From NCBI RefSeq assembly GCF_009730915.1, contig NC_052494.1, positions 930,001 through 994,000 on the forward strand: a stretch of 64,000 nt of DNA, written 5' to 3'. Shown here one piece after another: positions 1 through 13,854 of this stretch. The first letter of the stretch is position 1. Each line of letters starts with the position of its first letter. The notes under the pieces were generated by a model. It was not told where the DNA came from and did not search any database. It worked only from the letters and a program-made list of their open reading frames with translations. The DNA comes from Dioscorea cayenensis subsp. rotundata (taxonomy: Eukaryota > Streptophyta > Magnoliopsida > Dioscoreales > Dioscoreaceae). The position numbers and the translations under genes were made by a program.

Positions 1-72
1 CTCTTACGATATGTAAATGCTCATCTATGTTAACAAAATAATAATCATTATATATCATATAGAATTGGCAAC

Positions 73-205
73 CTCAGGACCTTCCTTGACATTAAATGGC
101 AAATGTCCGTATTTTGAATCAACCCTTCCTACTAGGTTCATCAAAACATTTGGGAATAGAAGTTCAGCAACTTCAGCTTTCAGAAGAACTATATCCTGGT
201 GCAAT
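73..205 (-). CDS. ATM: ATM-like exon, copy B of a duplicated exon
   Basis: The copy is identical to the exon at 453-585, including acceptor and donor. Because the exon is 133 nt, splicing both copies into one mRNA would shift the frame; using only one would keep it. Which copy, if either, is used cannot be told from sequence. Confidence 0.68.
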
Positions 206-452
206 CTGTAAATGGCACACAACTTCAGATTCTGATTGGTAAACACGAGCATGCAATTTCTTCTTGCTACTCACATGAAAAAGCATGAGCTTCTTCATAC
301 TCATTAACAAAATAAAAGGTAACAATTACCAAGATACGAATCTAACCAACTTATGGAAACCCTTAAACATAATCTACACACTCTTACGATATGTAAATGC
401 TCATCTATGTTAACAAAATAATAATCATTATATATCATATAGAATTGGCAAC

Positions 453-585
453 CTCAGGACCTTCCTTGACATTAAATGGCAAATGTCCGTATTTTGAATC
501 AACCCTTCCTACTAGGTTCATCAAAACATTTGGGAATAGAAGTTCAGCAACTTCAGCTTTCAGAAGAACTATATCCTGGTGCAAT
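453..585 (-). CDS. ATM: ATM-like exon, copy A of a duplicated exon
   Basis: This 133-nt exon (one base plus 44 codons) reads HQDIVLLKAEVAELLFP. It follows directly in phase from the exon at 670-784. Its acceptor is TTTACAG and its donor is GAG/GTTGCC. An identical copy lies 380 bp away at 73-205. Confidence 0.7.
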
Positions 586-669
586 CTGTAAATGGCACAC
601 ATGAGACTGCAAAGAAAGATACAAACAATTTAGCAGGACAGCAAGCCTACATTGGGGGAAATTGACTAC

Positions 670-784
670 CTCAGGATGATATCATCACTACGACTGATCA
701 GCGAGCACACAAGTGGGCAGACCCATTCCTCATAGGTCTTTGTCTCTGCTACCCACAGGGAAGAATCTTCCAATGACACAGTCC
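670..784 (-). CDS. ATM: ATM-like exon (YEEWVCPLVCSLI block), intact
   Basis: This 115-nt exon has an acceptor AACAG above 784 and a donor GT below 670. It reads VSLEDSSLWVAETKTYEEW and then VCPLVCSLISRS, a strongly conserved plant ATM block. The final AG joins the first A of the next exon to form an arginine codon, as expected. No lesion is seen. Confidence 0.72.
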
Positions 785-3700
785 CTGTTATAGACCAAAG
801 CTAACAAAACCAGCAAATGTTCCCAAATAAAGATCGATGATCATAAGCTAGGCCATATTAAACTTGCAGACCCAAAGTTATTTTATTTTAAATTAATGAG
901 AGCATTATAGAAAAGAAATAATCCTCTAATGTTGTAACTGATCATCAAAACATTGGCAAGACAGATCATTTGGCTATCAGGCTTTTTACCATATTTCTCC
1001 TATCGATTCAAAACCAAGAGCAGTGTCCCAATACAAACAATATCAATTCCCAATGTGAATGTTAGAAGTAACTCACTCCTTATTAATTACACCAAACTCA
1101 ATACTCAATAGGTCAAACAAATTTCTGTTCCTCAGCTATCATTTCACCTGAAACCCAAGCATAAACTTACTATTTTTATGGCACTACTTATTACTAGCCT
1201 ACGGCAAAAGATCCTAACCATGCAAAACTTCAGGAGCTGGGAGGTTCAGAATTCACTATATGAACTTATGACCTATATAAAGGGCAGAAGAGTTTGTGAA
1301 GGTGCTTTTCAAAACAAGAGCTACATTGATCAACCACATGCACAAAATACACAAAAAAATGTTGGGAACAAATATCATGTTCCCTTTCGAGACTAAATTT
1401 CAACCAAAATAATAAATAAATAAATAAATAAATATTGTTCCTTTGATAAAGTCACACATGAAGTAGATGAAAGTAACAGAGTACAGTGAAACACGAGGGA
1501 GGGAAAAAAATCTCAAGTTTGGAAATCTTTGATTACCCATTGAATGTTTTCAGAATCCACTAGTAACTTCTCAACTAGCGCCAAGTGAACACCTTTTCAA
1601 TGAACCTACAAATCAGTAAGAAGCAGATGACAAATGAAGAAACACAGTACTATTAAAAACAGAAGAATTAAAAATTTAAATTTATACAGAAAAATAGGAC
1701 CACTATGCTTGGGATTTGACAACAAAACTACTGATAACCTCAATTTAAAAGAACTCTCACTTGGGAATTGAGTGATGATAGAGCAAATTGGGCCAGCCTC
1801 ATGTATGAGAAAATACCTTTGGTTATGCACATCAATCAAGAAAAGGAAGGTGAAACAACTTGTCATATTAGCTAGTACCATGTCAATAGAAGGCAACAAT
1901 ATACTACCAAATTCCCAAGTCAGGTGGGCCATAAATTTCTAGTGGGAAGCCTTGACTACCAGATCCAAACTCACATACAAGCAACAACAAGAAGAAGCAA
2001 TCCGCACCCTCCTCTCGCGTCAATAAATAAAAATTACAAGCATAATAGTTTTTAATAGTTCATTAGAAGGATCAAAAGTTGTGAACATATTGTTGTAGAG
2101 CAAAAAAGTATCATATATATATATATATATATATAAACTTGCCTAAATCAACATAAAATTTCTGAAAAATAACTACTTAAATGAATTCAAATAGAGCTTA
2201 GGGCCTTGTTAGCACTTATAAAACAAAGTTTGCATAATAAATAAAGTTGGGTGTAATTAGATCAAGCTTAAAAGACCCTAAACTAACAGATGAGTAAAAG
2301 ACAAACTCCATTCAAGAAGTAAGGCTAGGGCTCAGAATATACGCCAGGTGATAATTCCAGCATACCTCAGCCTCAGCCAAAACATGATCTGGTAAATGAC
2401 ATTACCTTATGATGCTATAACAAACTTTTTGCAAAACAAGTGACAGCAGAAGTTCAGAAAATGACACTGAAAGTTACCTGTAGAGATAGAGATGCCTTGT
2501 CACAATATTGACTTATTCATCGAGCAGATATTTCATTATAAATCTTAAAATCTCAGTGACTCCACTGTCGCATTGTAGATCAAAATCCTTCGAAGTATCA
2601 TAATAAGATGGTGGGGTTAGATGCTTCTGACTGGGATCTCCAATGCCAAACCGTTGGCATAAAATTAAATAAAACATGCAAAGGAAAATAAAATAAAATA
2701 AAATAAAAATATACATTTTTCAGAGAAAAAAATATCACACTGGCAGGATAACTAGTTGAACACTCACCATTGAAATGAAATCAACAGCAAGGGCTTTTAT
2801 CATTCATACCGTTTGTTCACAGTCTCTACAGGAGATATGGCGACAACTGGGATCAACGTTTGTAGCTGGTTTTATGGTTAAGTATATCATTGCTTTCGAG
2901 TTGAATGATTTCTCCCATTAGAAATTTCTTGTGCAAATTTTGGTAGCTGTTTTCTATGAACAGGCAATAAAAATAGCTCTCACAGGATATTTAAAGAAAT
3001 ATGCACAAAATATATATGGTAGTATGTGATACGGGACGTTAAGTAGAACATCCAGCGGTGAAACTATTAACTGGTGTGCTACAGTGAGATGAAATTTGGT
3101 TTAAGGGGATGGAGTTAATTAGTTTAATTTGAGTTTAGTTTTGATTTAGATTAAAACATATGCATTCACTATGTAACATAATAGTCACAATAACGTTTGA
3201 GATTATTTCGATCTTGAGATTGATTGTGTGGTTAGATTAAAAATCTTGGCCATCCCACTTTTTCTTTGTAATTATAAATGGTGCCTGGAGATCTTTGACA
3301 ATTTAATAGTGCTGAACCGTTCGATTAAAATCGAACGGTTGATACGACTCCTATATATATATAGATCAACACCTCCAAAAAAGTAAACCTTGTGGAAGCT
3401 AGGAGCATCACCTAATGAACTAGAAAAATATTCATTGGTTTTGAAAGTTTTTGACTCATTCAACTGATCCTCAGGGTTTCCAGTTTTGTAAGTTGGTTTA
3501 AAGGAATCAGTTATGACAATTTCCTAGATAAATCCAGTTGGGCCACTTTCAGCCTATAGTTTGCCTGTGCAGTATCCTCCAGGATGAATTTCTTTTCACA
3601 TAAGACTAATCCTTGGGAAATGCAAAAGCCACCCTATCTATTTTATTGATGGGTCAGCATCTGCTGTTAGCTGATGGAGCAGATATATGACCTTAGGAGT

Positions 3701-3858
3701 GAAAAAACATAAGTAACCTGGGCTTCAGATGGAATGCAACAAGCAACCAATTTTGAAACCAAAAACTGCAACGCTCAGCACAAATATAAGAATTAATAGC
3801 TAAAATATTACTAAACTATGGTGATAGAAAATTGATAGTACATGATAAGGATGAATAC

Positions 3859-4050
3859 CTGAAGTTGTTCGCCAAGCACATTGAATGCTTCTTTTGTGGG
3901 GTTTCTCCTACAAGTGTCAAGCAAAATAGATATAATACCACAACATTGGTTTCCCAAGGATTGGCTCCTGATAAAATACCCCACAATGCTAAAGATATAA
4001 CTGCAAACAGCAATAACAAATTGTAGCCCAGAAGACACAAACCCAGGGGA
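3859..4050 (-). CDS. probable ATM-like exon, 64 codons, intact
   Basis: This exon is 192 nt, flanked by an AG acceptor at 4052-4051 and a CAG/GT donor at 3859/3858, and open in phase 0 throughout. It contains SSGLQFVIAVCSYIF and LLDTCRRNPTKEAFN. The alternating hydrophobic pattern suits the alpha-solenoid that fills most of ATM. It is one of the cleanest exons of the locus. Confidence 0.55.
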
Positions 4051-7000
4051 CTCCAAAAAGAAAATTATTAATTTGATTACGGAAAAAGTAGATAACTATC
4101 TAAGTCCATATAGGCCATATTAATAATACATGCAACTGTTAAAGCACAAGAAGAGTGTGTCAACTCAAGACTCACCAATCTGTGAGGAAAACCGTGAGTC
4201 AAAAGTCATGGTTTAGTTCCAAGGAGTTGGATCTCATTCATTTAATACTTTGCTGTTTTCTAGGCCTATTTAATGTTTTGCTAAGTCCCTAGACTGTTAA
4301 ATTCTCTATGTAATTTCCTATATACAGCTTCCTCATAAAGCTGTGTCTAGTACCTTTGAATGATGAGGGAAAATAGCAAGTGCAGCAGCACTCTACTACT
4401 TAAAAAAATCTATAGTAATTCTACTTCAATATCTTTTTATCCAACACAATCACGGTCAAGAATAACCTGTTAGGTGTTCACCACCTGCCGAAACAATTCA
4501 CCACCAACCACATGTATATGCACACATACCCGCCATCACCACAACATGTCATTAGGTGAAAAGAATGGTGTCATCAAGCTTGTTTTAAAACCAATCGCAT
4601 GAAATGGCACAATGCATCATGTACAATCAAACTAGTAAAGAAAATGAAAAGGCTCAATCAACATGATTATGCCCAAGAAATGCATAAAGCAACAGTTATT
4701 CCGTCAGCCAAAAAATAAAAAATAAAAAATAAAATCCAGTAATGAAACCCAACAGTAAAGAAATTTACAAACAACTCACATTGAAGTGCAAGAAAGTGCT
4801 GCTGTATACCCAATTACATCAATAAGAACCTCAATTGTAGAGAACTTATGCCGCTTGAGATGAGGATGGGCCGCTGAAGAAATTTGATAGTGGATTTATA
4901 CTAGAAAATATATGTATACAATAAATTAAACTTAACAAAATCAAATTTGAATTACAAAAATTATGAAATCAACAAGAAAAATTTCAGTATGAAAAATGTT
5001 ATCATAGATGAGAAAGAATCACCTTGAAAACTGTATCAGGGAGAAAAATGTTTATCTGATTAACAATGCCTTTTTAAGTATTATGATCATCCCTAAGTGA
5101 TCAAAACAAATAACATGAGGCAACTACATTAATAGGCAAAGATGAGAAAAGAACTGGCAAAAGGATAAAGTACTTCTCTAGAAAACCATCAGCAACACTT
5201 TTGACTGAAATGTAACAATCATTTTGGAGAACAAAGGCATTGATGGGTCAACAGAAGATGAAGCAAGAGACAAAAGGAAGCTGACAGTTGAACCTACATG
5301 AAAAAAATCAGAAATAGGAAGCAAATAAGAAATAAAAAATCACACTAACTTCAGAATAGAATGTTGCCAGTAAGATACAATAGCCATCTTCCATGGTTCA
5401 CTAATGGCATGCAAAGGTGATCATAATTTCCAACAGAAAAAAGTACTTCTCCTACTAAGTGACTTAGTCATTAATACTATGAATCTAATTGAAATGAAAT
5501 ATAAGGCAAAGACCATAAGCCATCATACAGGGCACTTCACTGAAAGCGTGCTTTGAAAGGGATAACTTTTCTAGCCAGCCTGCTAGTTTTCATTGACAGC
5601 TCAGATGCTATCAAAGTGAGCAAGAGATAATAATGCCAATCAAAACAATGAGCGCTCCCACCAAAGAGATAAGAATCCTACTCTTTACTAAACAAAACAT
5701 AAATATAATAAAAAAATAAAATAATCATGAGTATGCTTCTATATCAGCATTGATTTTGCTTTGGAAAGGGAGAAAAATCTAATGATCAAGAAAACTACCA
5801 AAGTAATAACATCTCAACACGAGATATTTGTTTCCGCAAGCAACTGGCCTTAAAACAACTGAAGCAAAGGCCAGGTGAGCATAACAATATAATAGGGGAA
5901 GATAATATAATTTGCTCGATTTACATCAAAAAAATGTTAACAGTGTTCATATGTGAAAAGAAGCAACCAATAAAAAAAATGAACAGAATTTAAGAAGGCA
6001 TTGAAAGGTAGAAGAAAAGAGAATGGGTATCTACAAACCATGTGTTCTCTTATAAGGTCATCCATTCAAGCTCCGAAAGTTTACCAATCTGCAGACTTGA
6101 ATTACAAAGAGCAATCCCTACCATTTCCTTTTCTGGATGTTCACTGGAATGCAGGGCTGTACAAATTGCAAATATTGACACAAAATATTCCTTCACAAGA
6201 AAAATCAAAGGCTGACAAGTAACCTGAATAAGGTCTCCCTTAATTTAATTTTAAAATATCAAAAGACTTATAAAACAAGGCAGTATTTGACATCAAGGAA
6301 TTCTACCAAATGAATAAAGATAATAATAACAAAAGGACTTCAACTAAATACTCAAGCATTGAATAAAGGAGTCAACATGACTTCTCCAGGTCATTATGCT
6401 TTTACTACGAATTAACAAGAAAAGACAAAGAAATTTATATTGGTTGAGAAAATAAGCACAGAAACAACAGAACCTCACAAACAGAGAAAACACAAGTACT
6501 TGGGTGAAAAGAAGAACAACGATAAAATTGACATGGAATTCACCTTTGTCACCAAATCAAGTTCCGTTATCTTCCCTGCTCAAAATTCAAAGCAGGGAGT
6601 AACCATGGACAGCAAGATCGCATGACATATTTTGCTTCTGAGTTGGTCATAAATAGATCTCGTATATGCAATGTTCTCAGTTAAAAAGTAAAAAGCATCT
6701 CAAAATGTAGCCAAGAAATATAAGAGAAGCTATGAAGGAAATGACAGAATAAAGTGAAAAATATTCTTGGCAAATATTGGATCCAAACTTCAACGAATCA
6801 AGTTGAGATGATGTTACATGATGACAGAATATCTACACCAAGACATACTATTTAACTTATTGATCTTTTAACATTCAATAGTAAAAATTCCATACATCAG
6901 ATCTGATTTCAATTCAAACTCATCCTCAGCCAAAATTCTAACCAAAGTAAACAATAAAACATGATAGGACAGAACAGAATTATTCACTCAAATGGCATTG

Positions 7001-9108
7001 CACAATTCTGAAATGCAAAAATAAGTCCAAAGACAATAGCCCATGTCAACTCCTTCGCAACAAAAAAGAGAGATTTTTAAGTGCCAAAATGAGGATATAA
7101 TTTTATCAAGAAACCTATTTTTAATATGAAAAATATACTAGATACATTAGAAAATAGCTCATCAATTTTACCCAAGAATTCTATATCGGCGGAAAGAAAA
7201 TGAGACATCAACCAATTTCTCCATGGCTGGAATATGGAAGCAAAGTTAAAAACTAAATGAAGTGTTTATCAACAATTGTAGTTCACATTAAGGTCTAAGC
7301 GGCACATAAAGCAGAAAGGCATGCATTACCTCTACAAGTGCCATCAAGCTCATCTCATAAGCTACCCAACTTAAAATAATTGAGCCAATTAAATTCCTCC
7401 AACTACTGTACAGTGTAACAAAAGGCTCCATTAGATATTAACATTGCAATTTTTAAATGACTATATAAGTTATTGCGAGTAAACCATAAAGTGTAATTTT
7501 GAGATAAGAATAACTAAGTGATTTTTATCACGTGAATCAACCACAATGTACCGTGTGATAATCACTATTGCCAAGCATAAGCTGCAAAATTAAAAGATCT
7601 TTTTACGAATGCTAAATAACAGACTCAAGCATCATTCACAAGTAGGCTATATAAATTGCACATCACCATATCCTAACAATAATTTAAAACCACAAACCAG
7701 CCACTGACCTTAGTCCTAGATGCGTACTGGAGTTGTCTCGATAGATTATCAATTAGGGCATAAGCCAATTTCCTGCAGAAAATTAGTTATAATATGAAAG
7801 CAAAAAAAAAAAAAAGAGTGTGACGCCCAAGCATACCTGTGATATGAATGAACAGCTACAACCACGCAAATTATGAACACGGCCTGAGGAATTGCATCAA
7901 AAATTAATGATAAAATTCCATACCTAAAAGATTTTATGTATATGAACCATCTAGACCTATTCCCATCTGTCTATATGCTGGAAAGGAGCATGACATGCAT
8001 TCAAACTTCCTAATTGGATCAAACAAATGTCATTTTGCCTTTTATAATCCTCGGAATTATTTCTGACATAGACAACTCAAAGTCATGCAAAAAACCTACA
8101 CACCAGTTAACATTAAGGGAAACATACCAAATGACAAATGAACACTAAGAAGTAAAAGTAACAGGTGCTGTAGATAATTGAAAAGGATCTCAAAACATGC
8201 CATAACCCTCTATTTCAACATCTTCACTGGACAATGCAACATGAGCAAGAGTTATGAGGGCAGTCTCCCTCAGCTGGAAGAGGCAGATTACCAGCAACTA
8301 ACACCTCACCACCACTTTTAACCGGTTTCTCTTTTGATGCGCTCAACATCTCAAAACCAAAATTTGAACTGCAACAGAAAGTCTAAGCTAAATATCCTTA
8401 ACAGCCTATGAAATCTATAAATATTCAGCTAGCATATAATTGATTGCAAGCATGTATATAGATGCGTGCTAAAATTCCACAAATAACAAGCATGATTTCT
8501 AATAAAATGAAAAGCATGGCAATGCCATGTGTACCAAATATCATGGAACAACGCATCATGCCCATCCCAAGTCTGGAAAAGAACTTGTATTCTTCTTGCA
8601 AAGAAAGAACCTGACACGATAATCACAATCTTGAAGCATAGAAATAAGTCTTTCAACCACAACCTAACACAACACAGAAAAAATAATACTATTGTCAGCT
8701 ACAGCATAAGTAACATGCAAGTGAGGTTGTCATGTCCAAACAAGCGACTGAAGATGAACTCGGATATATGGAAAATGACTTTTCTAGGGAAGAAGGCATG
8801 GTTTGAAAGTACAATCTCAGGTTATTTATGCTGATCTCTCTTCACTTGACCTATCAAATACTATTCACAGTACCTTATAAACCATTCAAAAATTTGAGTG
8901 AAAAGAAATTGCAGTTGATGTTAACAGCTAAAAGGATGAAAACACAACAATGGATTCAGGCCTAGAGAAACTATTATGGTTTCAAAAAGTTCAATTGATA
9001 CTTCTAACAAAATAGGTTTCATCCACATAGTTTAAGACCATGATTTACAGCGATTCAAGAAACTCATAATAATCAAAAAGAGTTTCTCAAAGGCAGGCAG
9101 GAGCACTG

Positions 9109-9110
<2 letters not shown>

Positions 9111-9146
<36 letters not shown>
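9111..9146. repeat. (CA)18 microsatellite
   Basis: A pure CA dinucleotide tract within an ATM-like intron. Confidence 0.95.
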
Positions 9147-9148
<2 letters not shown>

Positions 9149-9342
9149 CATTTGGGAAACAATGCTAAATAGTTAAGCGCAACAATTCAGACCTATACAT
9201 TTGCATATTAGTATTAGGATATGAATTATTCCACATAAATGCAGTGTTCATAAATAGAGCCAATGTAACAAAGACAATACATTCAACCACTGAATCCTGA
9301 ACACTTGGAATGCAATACTTAACTATAGGCAAACAACAATAC

Positions 9343-9500
9343 CTCATCATTATTGACCACTTCCTCACTGCATTGCTTGTCATGAGAACTGGAAGAAGGA
9401 ACTAACGATCCCAATAAAGCACATGAAGAGGATAACATGCTAGCATAATGATAGCTTAGACTTGAACTGGTATCCATCATATTGTTAATTACATTAACCT
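9343..9500 (-). CDS. probable ATM-like internal exon
   Basis: An open frame reads NNMMDTSSSLSYHYASML and later EEVVNNDE, followed by a GT donor near 9343. It is serine-rich and poorly conserved, so I cannot align it to the family from memory. Position and orientation fit the ATM-like gene. Confidence 0.4.
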
Positions 9501-9806
9501 ATGCAGAAACAAAGACATCAAAGCAGATTATAGATAGAGATTTGACAAATAGATTGCATCACAATTAATGTTCCAATATCTGAAGATCAACTTATGAATA
9601 TAATAAAATCATAAGAGATATTTCAATGCACCAAGTTAGAAAGACTTCCAGTGGATTGTGGAAAACATTTACAAAGATTGAAAAGGATATGTTCTGCAAC
9701 CTGCTTGATGGGCAAAAAACATCATAAAACATTAATCACACGTACCCCAGGATAGAAACTGAATAAGAAACACAACCAAAAGATCATAACATGAAGATAG
9801 ACTGAC

Positions 9807-9875
9807 CTCTGCATCATTTTCCGTTCTCATGAGATCAAGCAAAACTTCCCATGTAAAGATAGATAAAACAGGGAA
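9807..9875 (-). CDS. ATM: ATM-like internal exon
   Basis: The open stretch reads PVLSIFTWEVLLDLMRTEN and ends at GAG followed by the donor GTCAG. It is helical and HEAT-repeat-like and lies in order with the neighbouring ATM exons. No lesion is visible. The upstream boundary is approximate. Confidence 0.5.
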
Positions 9876-9959
9876 AAAATATGAGCAAGCTTTTACTATT
9901 TCTATCCTCAACTGCCAAGGAGACAAAAAACATAACTTACATATCACTGCTTCAAACAG

Positions 9960-10150
9960 CCAAAGCATCTGCATCTTTAGAATCATCAGTCACATCTAAC
10001 TCCATATCAATAAGCTGTGCACTAGGTTCACTCATGGAATAACGATTTTCAAGTGAAGGCAAAGTAAATAGAGATAAATCTGTCAAATCAATCCTTGAAA
10101 GGTCTGGAAACAGTTTAGCTAGAGTTTAGCTAGAGCCAGCAATAGCTTCC
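9960..10150 (-). pseudogene. ATM: ATM-like central exon interrupted by an 11-bp tandem duplication
   Basis: The downstream part reads LFPDLSRIDLTDLSLFTLP and then QLIDMELDVTDDSKD, typical of a conserved ATM segment. Upstream the protein-like frame is KLLLALAKL. The two are separated by a perfect 11-bp direct repeat at 10112-10122 and 10123-10133. Counting one repeat copy joins the two frames, so the extra copy causes a frameshift and brings a TAG into frame. Exact exon ends are uncertain. Confidence 0.65.
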
Positions 10151-11828
10151 CAATTTTGGAAGAAATCGTCCAAGTAGTTTATAGTTCTTATCTCAACAAT
10201 GTGGAAAAAGCAGGCTGGACAGAAATCTTTGAAGGGACAATAACGATAACCCAACTGCATACAAAATAAAGCTTAAACCAACACAAATATTACAATGAAT
10301 TCCTTTATAGTTCTCCTCTAAGATGGATGCCATATGATCCAGCAACTTTATAATATACTGTGACACCTTACCAATGAACAAGTTGTTATCACCTTTTATG
10401 CTGCAAAAGCAATGAATACAAAGTAATCAGCAAAAAGAGGAGCAAAGGAAATTAAAACCAATATCAGTGCCTCAATCCACTTACAGTCATGTATTAAAAA
10501 AAACCCATAAATCAATAAATTGATGTTGCAGCTCAACCAGGAAAATCAGAAAATATTACTCTCAGGATGATGGCACATCTTAAAAACTAGCAAGGCATAA
10601 GGTTTAGGTTAAGCTAACCTTCTCTAAAGTTCCTTTTTGCTGATCGATTTTCATTATTTTGAAAACTTTGACCAAAGTGACATGGAGAAACAAGTTGTGT
10701 GGCTTGTCTCTAACATATCGTGTGCATAGGCAATTTAACTCAAAGTAGTTTTTTTTCTTTCCTTTTATGCAATCTAAAATGTAAAACAAGTCTTAGTTGG
10801 TTTAGCCCTTTTCTTATAATTCTTAGTTGAGAAGATTTCTAATGAGTAATCAACAATGCCTTGGCATCTGCATGTCATGGCTGAAAGACAAGCAAGTACT
10901 TAAATATACTACATGTTATTGGTCAATAGGTATTCTTCTCATAGTATGAGCAATTTGCCAGGATTTGTTGATGTGTTAAACTCAATAATCTTGGAAACAA
11001 AACTTTTAAGAGCCAAGCATATAGCTACCAAGCCTACAAGCAATGAAGACCTTTCCTCAGGGGATTTAAAAAAAAAAAAAAAGTAACCTCAAACAAGCAT
11101 GCAATAAAAGCCCTAGGCACCACAGAACTAGTAACATCGATTTGAAATAGTATGTTTACTACTCGCCATACAACCAACTAGCCCAAGTGATAAAGTGATA
11201 ATCATATTTATCATTTTCTACTCCCAATGGTTAAGGAACGCAATTTGGTATCAAGTGGTTAAGGAATACAATTTGATATAAGGACTAATAGAACAGCACT
11301 GGAAGAGGCATTGTGGCACAGCTATTTTTTTATATAATGCATGATATGACCCCACTAGAAGTTAAATAAAACATTTGAATAAATAAAAGCCACAAAGAAT
11401 GTGAAACAATCAACAAATAAAACATCCCATATAGGCAATAATAAAATTAAAAAATTAGTCTATGAGCATTAGAAATGGCAAGCATATCTTCTGAATATCC
11501 CAACTACAATTTATAAGTTCTAAGATTTAAACAAATAAGAGCTGAGAAGGATGTGAAATTACCAACAAATGAAACGTTACCTTGTTAAAAATGAGCCATA
11601 TATGCACTTGCCAAAAAGGAGCATATGTGCATCAGGGATGACAAGCCTTCTTCTCAATATCCCCATTAGAAGCTATAAGTCCTAAGATAAATTCCTCCAT
11701 TTCAAAATCTGCCTTGGGAAATGAACAGTATGGTGATGCTCACTTTGGAATATGAGAAAGAAAAAAAAACCGACAGACATTATGAGCACAATGAAGAATA
11801 AACTGACAGGGCACTAAAGAAGCACCTG

Positions 11829-11918
11829 ACTTGTAGTTTCACTTTTGATCTCCGCTAAATCTTTTGTGGAACATTCTAAGATTCCATCTGGAAGCCCTTC
11901 ATTGACACCATCCATCTA
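11829..11918 (-). CDS. probable ATM-like internal exon
   Basis: An acceptor (TGTAG) and a donor (CAG followed by GTGCTT) flank an open stretch reading GVNEGLPDGILECSTKD. It sits in gene order between ATM exon 3 and the central exons. I do not recognise this block specifically, so assignment rests on position, splice sites and open frame. Confidence 0.45.
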
Positions 11919-13613
11919 CAGCAAAAAATCAGAGTGAGTTTACGAAAGAAGTTTAAAATAATAATGTTTCAATCTACACTCACATAATACCTTATTCCAT
12001 TTACCTGCAATCCCCGGAAAAATAAACACCTTCCTGATATAAATAAGAAATGGAGCACAACCAGCACAGAGAGAAAACAATGATATTCAAAAGTTAGGCT
12101 AAATGAGGAATTCAAGCACAGAAAACTAGGAGCGTATCAAAATACAAAGAAAAATATGCATTAGTCATGAAAGCCTGTACAAGATAACAACAACATGCAG
12201 TATTTCATATTAGACATTAGGTTCACATTTTATAACAATATATTTGGTAGTAAGTTGATCTTTTGAAAAGAAAACTTTTTTTTTTGTTGGATAAAAGTGG
12301 ATAAACCACAAGGGGAACATTTTAACTCGTAAGTAATGTGGGAACTAACTAGAGTTCAGACAATAAAGCACTCAAAGTTAGTTCATCCACATCCACTGGA
12401 AGAAAAACCTGATGTGGCAAAACAACACACATAATTCATACTACAAAGAATAAAAGCATCATAGAATGTTCAAATGAGAAAAATTAAATGTGAAGCATAA
12501 ACGGCTCCACCAAAGGCATTTTCCGTTGAATCAGCCTAAAATAGAAGATTGTGTTAAATTTGGGCCATGCTATCAGAAGATATAATGTCCCCAAGCATTG
12601 AAGCCCTAAAATAAATTTCAAAGCTAGAAAAAGACAATGAAGTCAGTGTTGCATGAAGCCTATCCAGGAAAAAAAAACATGAAGTCGTTGAAGCATGAGA
12701 CATTGTAGCGAATTTCAATCATGATTCAAAAAAATAAATGTCCTATAAGAATCAATGGCAACATTATCATTGTGATAAAGCATAAAATACTCATGCCTTA
12801 GGAAGAATTATATAAGTGAGAAAATCAGCAAAGCAACATAGGAGAGGTCCACAACAGGTGGAAGATTTAAAGCTATTTAATTAAGCAAAATAAGTTTAAA
12901 AAAAGGGACATTCTCAACAACTGCATACTTGAGGACTTATATATAAAATTGCCATGTGTAGAAAAATTCAAAACTTAACAAGTATATATTGTGAATATGG
13001 ACAGATTTAGGAACCACCTTTGGCTTTAAACATGAAATAGCTGGATGTTGAGCAAGAAAACAAATATTCAAATTAGCCATATTTTACAGACAACAAAGCG
13101 AGCAAGAGCTTCTAACCTACAAAAGGTTTAAGTGGTTGTTGTACAAGGACAAATAAAGGGTGAAAACTCAAAATTAAAAGGAAAAAAAATGGTGGCAAGC
13201 ATTGGTTTAACCAATAGAAAAACTTAGTTAACAGGGATTTAAGAGGAACAAATAAAGTTAAATTCTGCCACCAAAGAGGAGAAAAAATGGTGGGAAAGCT
13301 CAAAATCATCATAAAACATGCCACTAACAATCAGGACAGAGATATTTAGAGAACTCAATAAGCCAAAATGCTGAGGCAGGATAACAATAAATGCATCATT
13401 TAGATAATAAATAAACATGCCAAGTTCAGTTAGAAAAAATAATAGATTTACTAACCCTCCTTTCTGAAAACAATAATGATGTCCTCAGGGCAGAATTAAC
13501 TTTAAAATATAATCATATCTAGTTCATTGTAGAGAAAGTAAAGAAACTACCCAAAGTTAAATAACATAAAAGGAAGGAAAACATCTCACTGAGCAGTCCA
13601 AAAACAATTTAAC

Positions 13614-13759
13614 CTGAGAACTTTGGATCTTCTGCGCATTGAATTGCACTTCTAAGAGTGTTTGGCATATAACAACTTTGGCTGCTTTTTCTTGCTCGAA
13701 GATATCTCCAACTTTACACATTTTATGAGCAATGTAAGTAGAAAAGCGCCATGTTTCAG
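13614..13759 (-). pseudogene. ATM: ATM-like exon 3 with two frameshifts
   Basis: The exon begins with AETW in frame. It then continues with FLLTLLIKCVKLEISSSKKK in a second frame, and TLRSAIQCAEDPKFS in a third. All three match consecutive blocks of plant ATM. The switches look like single extra bases in a T4 run and an A3 run. The exon is 146 nt; the flanking phases (G before, G after) need 144, in agreement with two insertions. Confidence 0.7.
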
Positions 13760-13854
13760 CTGAGAAACAACAAAATGGTCCAATATTACTTCAATCCAAA
13801 TTTATTCAATATAAAACAGAAATTAAAAAAAGAAAACTAAGAAATCGAGATAAC

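Larger units (their letters stand above)
1..601. repeat. perfect direct repeat, 380-bp offset, carrying an exon
   Basis: Positions 1-221 and 381-601 are identical over 221 bases. The spacer 222-380 is present once. The repeat may extend leftwards beyond the window. It contains a complete ATM-like exon with both splice sites. Complete identity implies a very recent duplication or an assembly artefact. Confidence 0.95.

Noticed and set aside
8270..8360. Possible ATM frameshift between GEVLVAGNLPLPAEG and LITLAHVALSSEDVE
   Set aside because: An AG acceptor just before the second block could make them separate exons; the short interval makes this unclear, so no lesion is claimed.
9111..9146. CA repeat considered as a regulatory or recombination signal
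   Set aside because: An ordinary intronic microsatellite.
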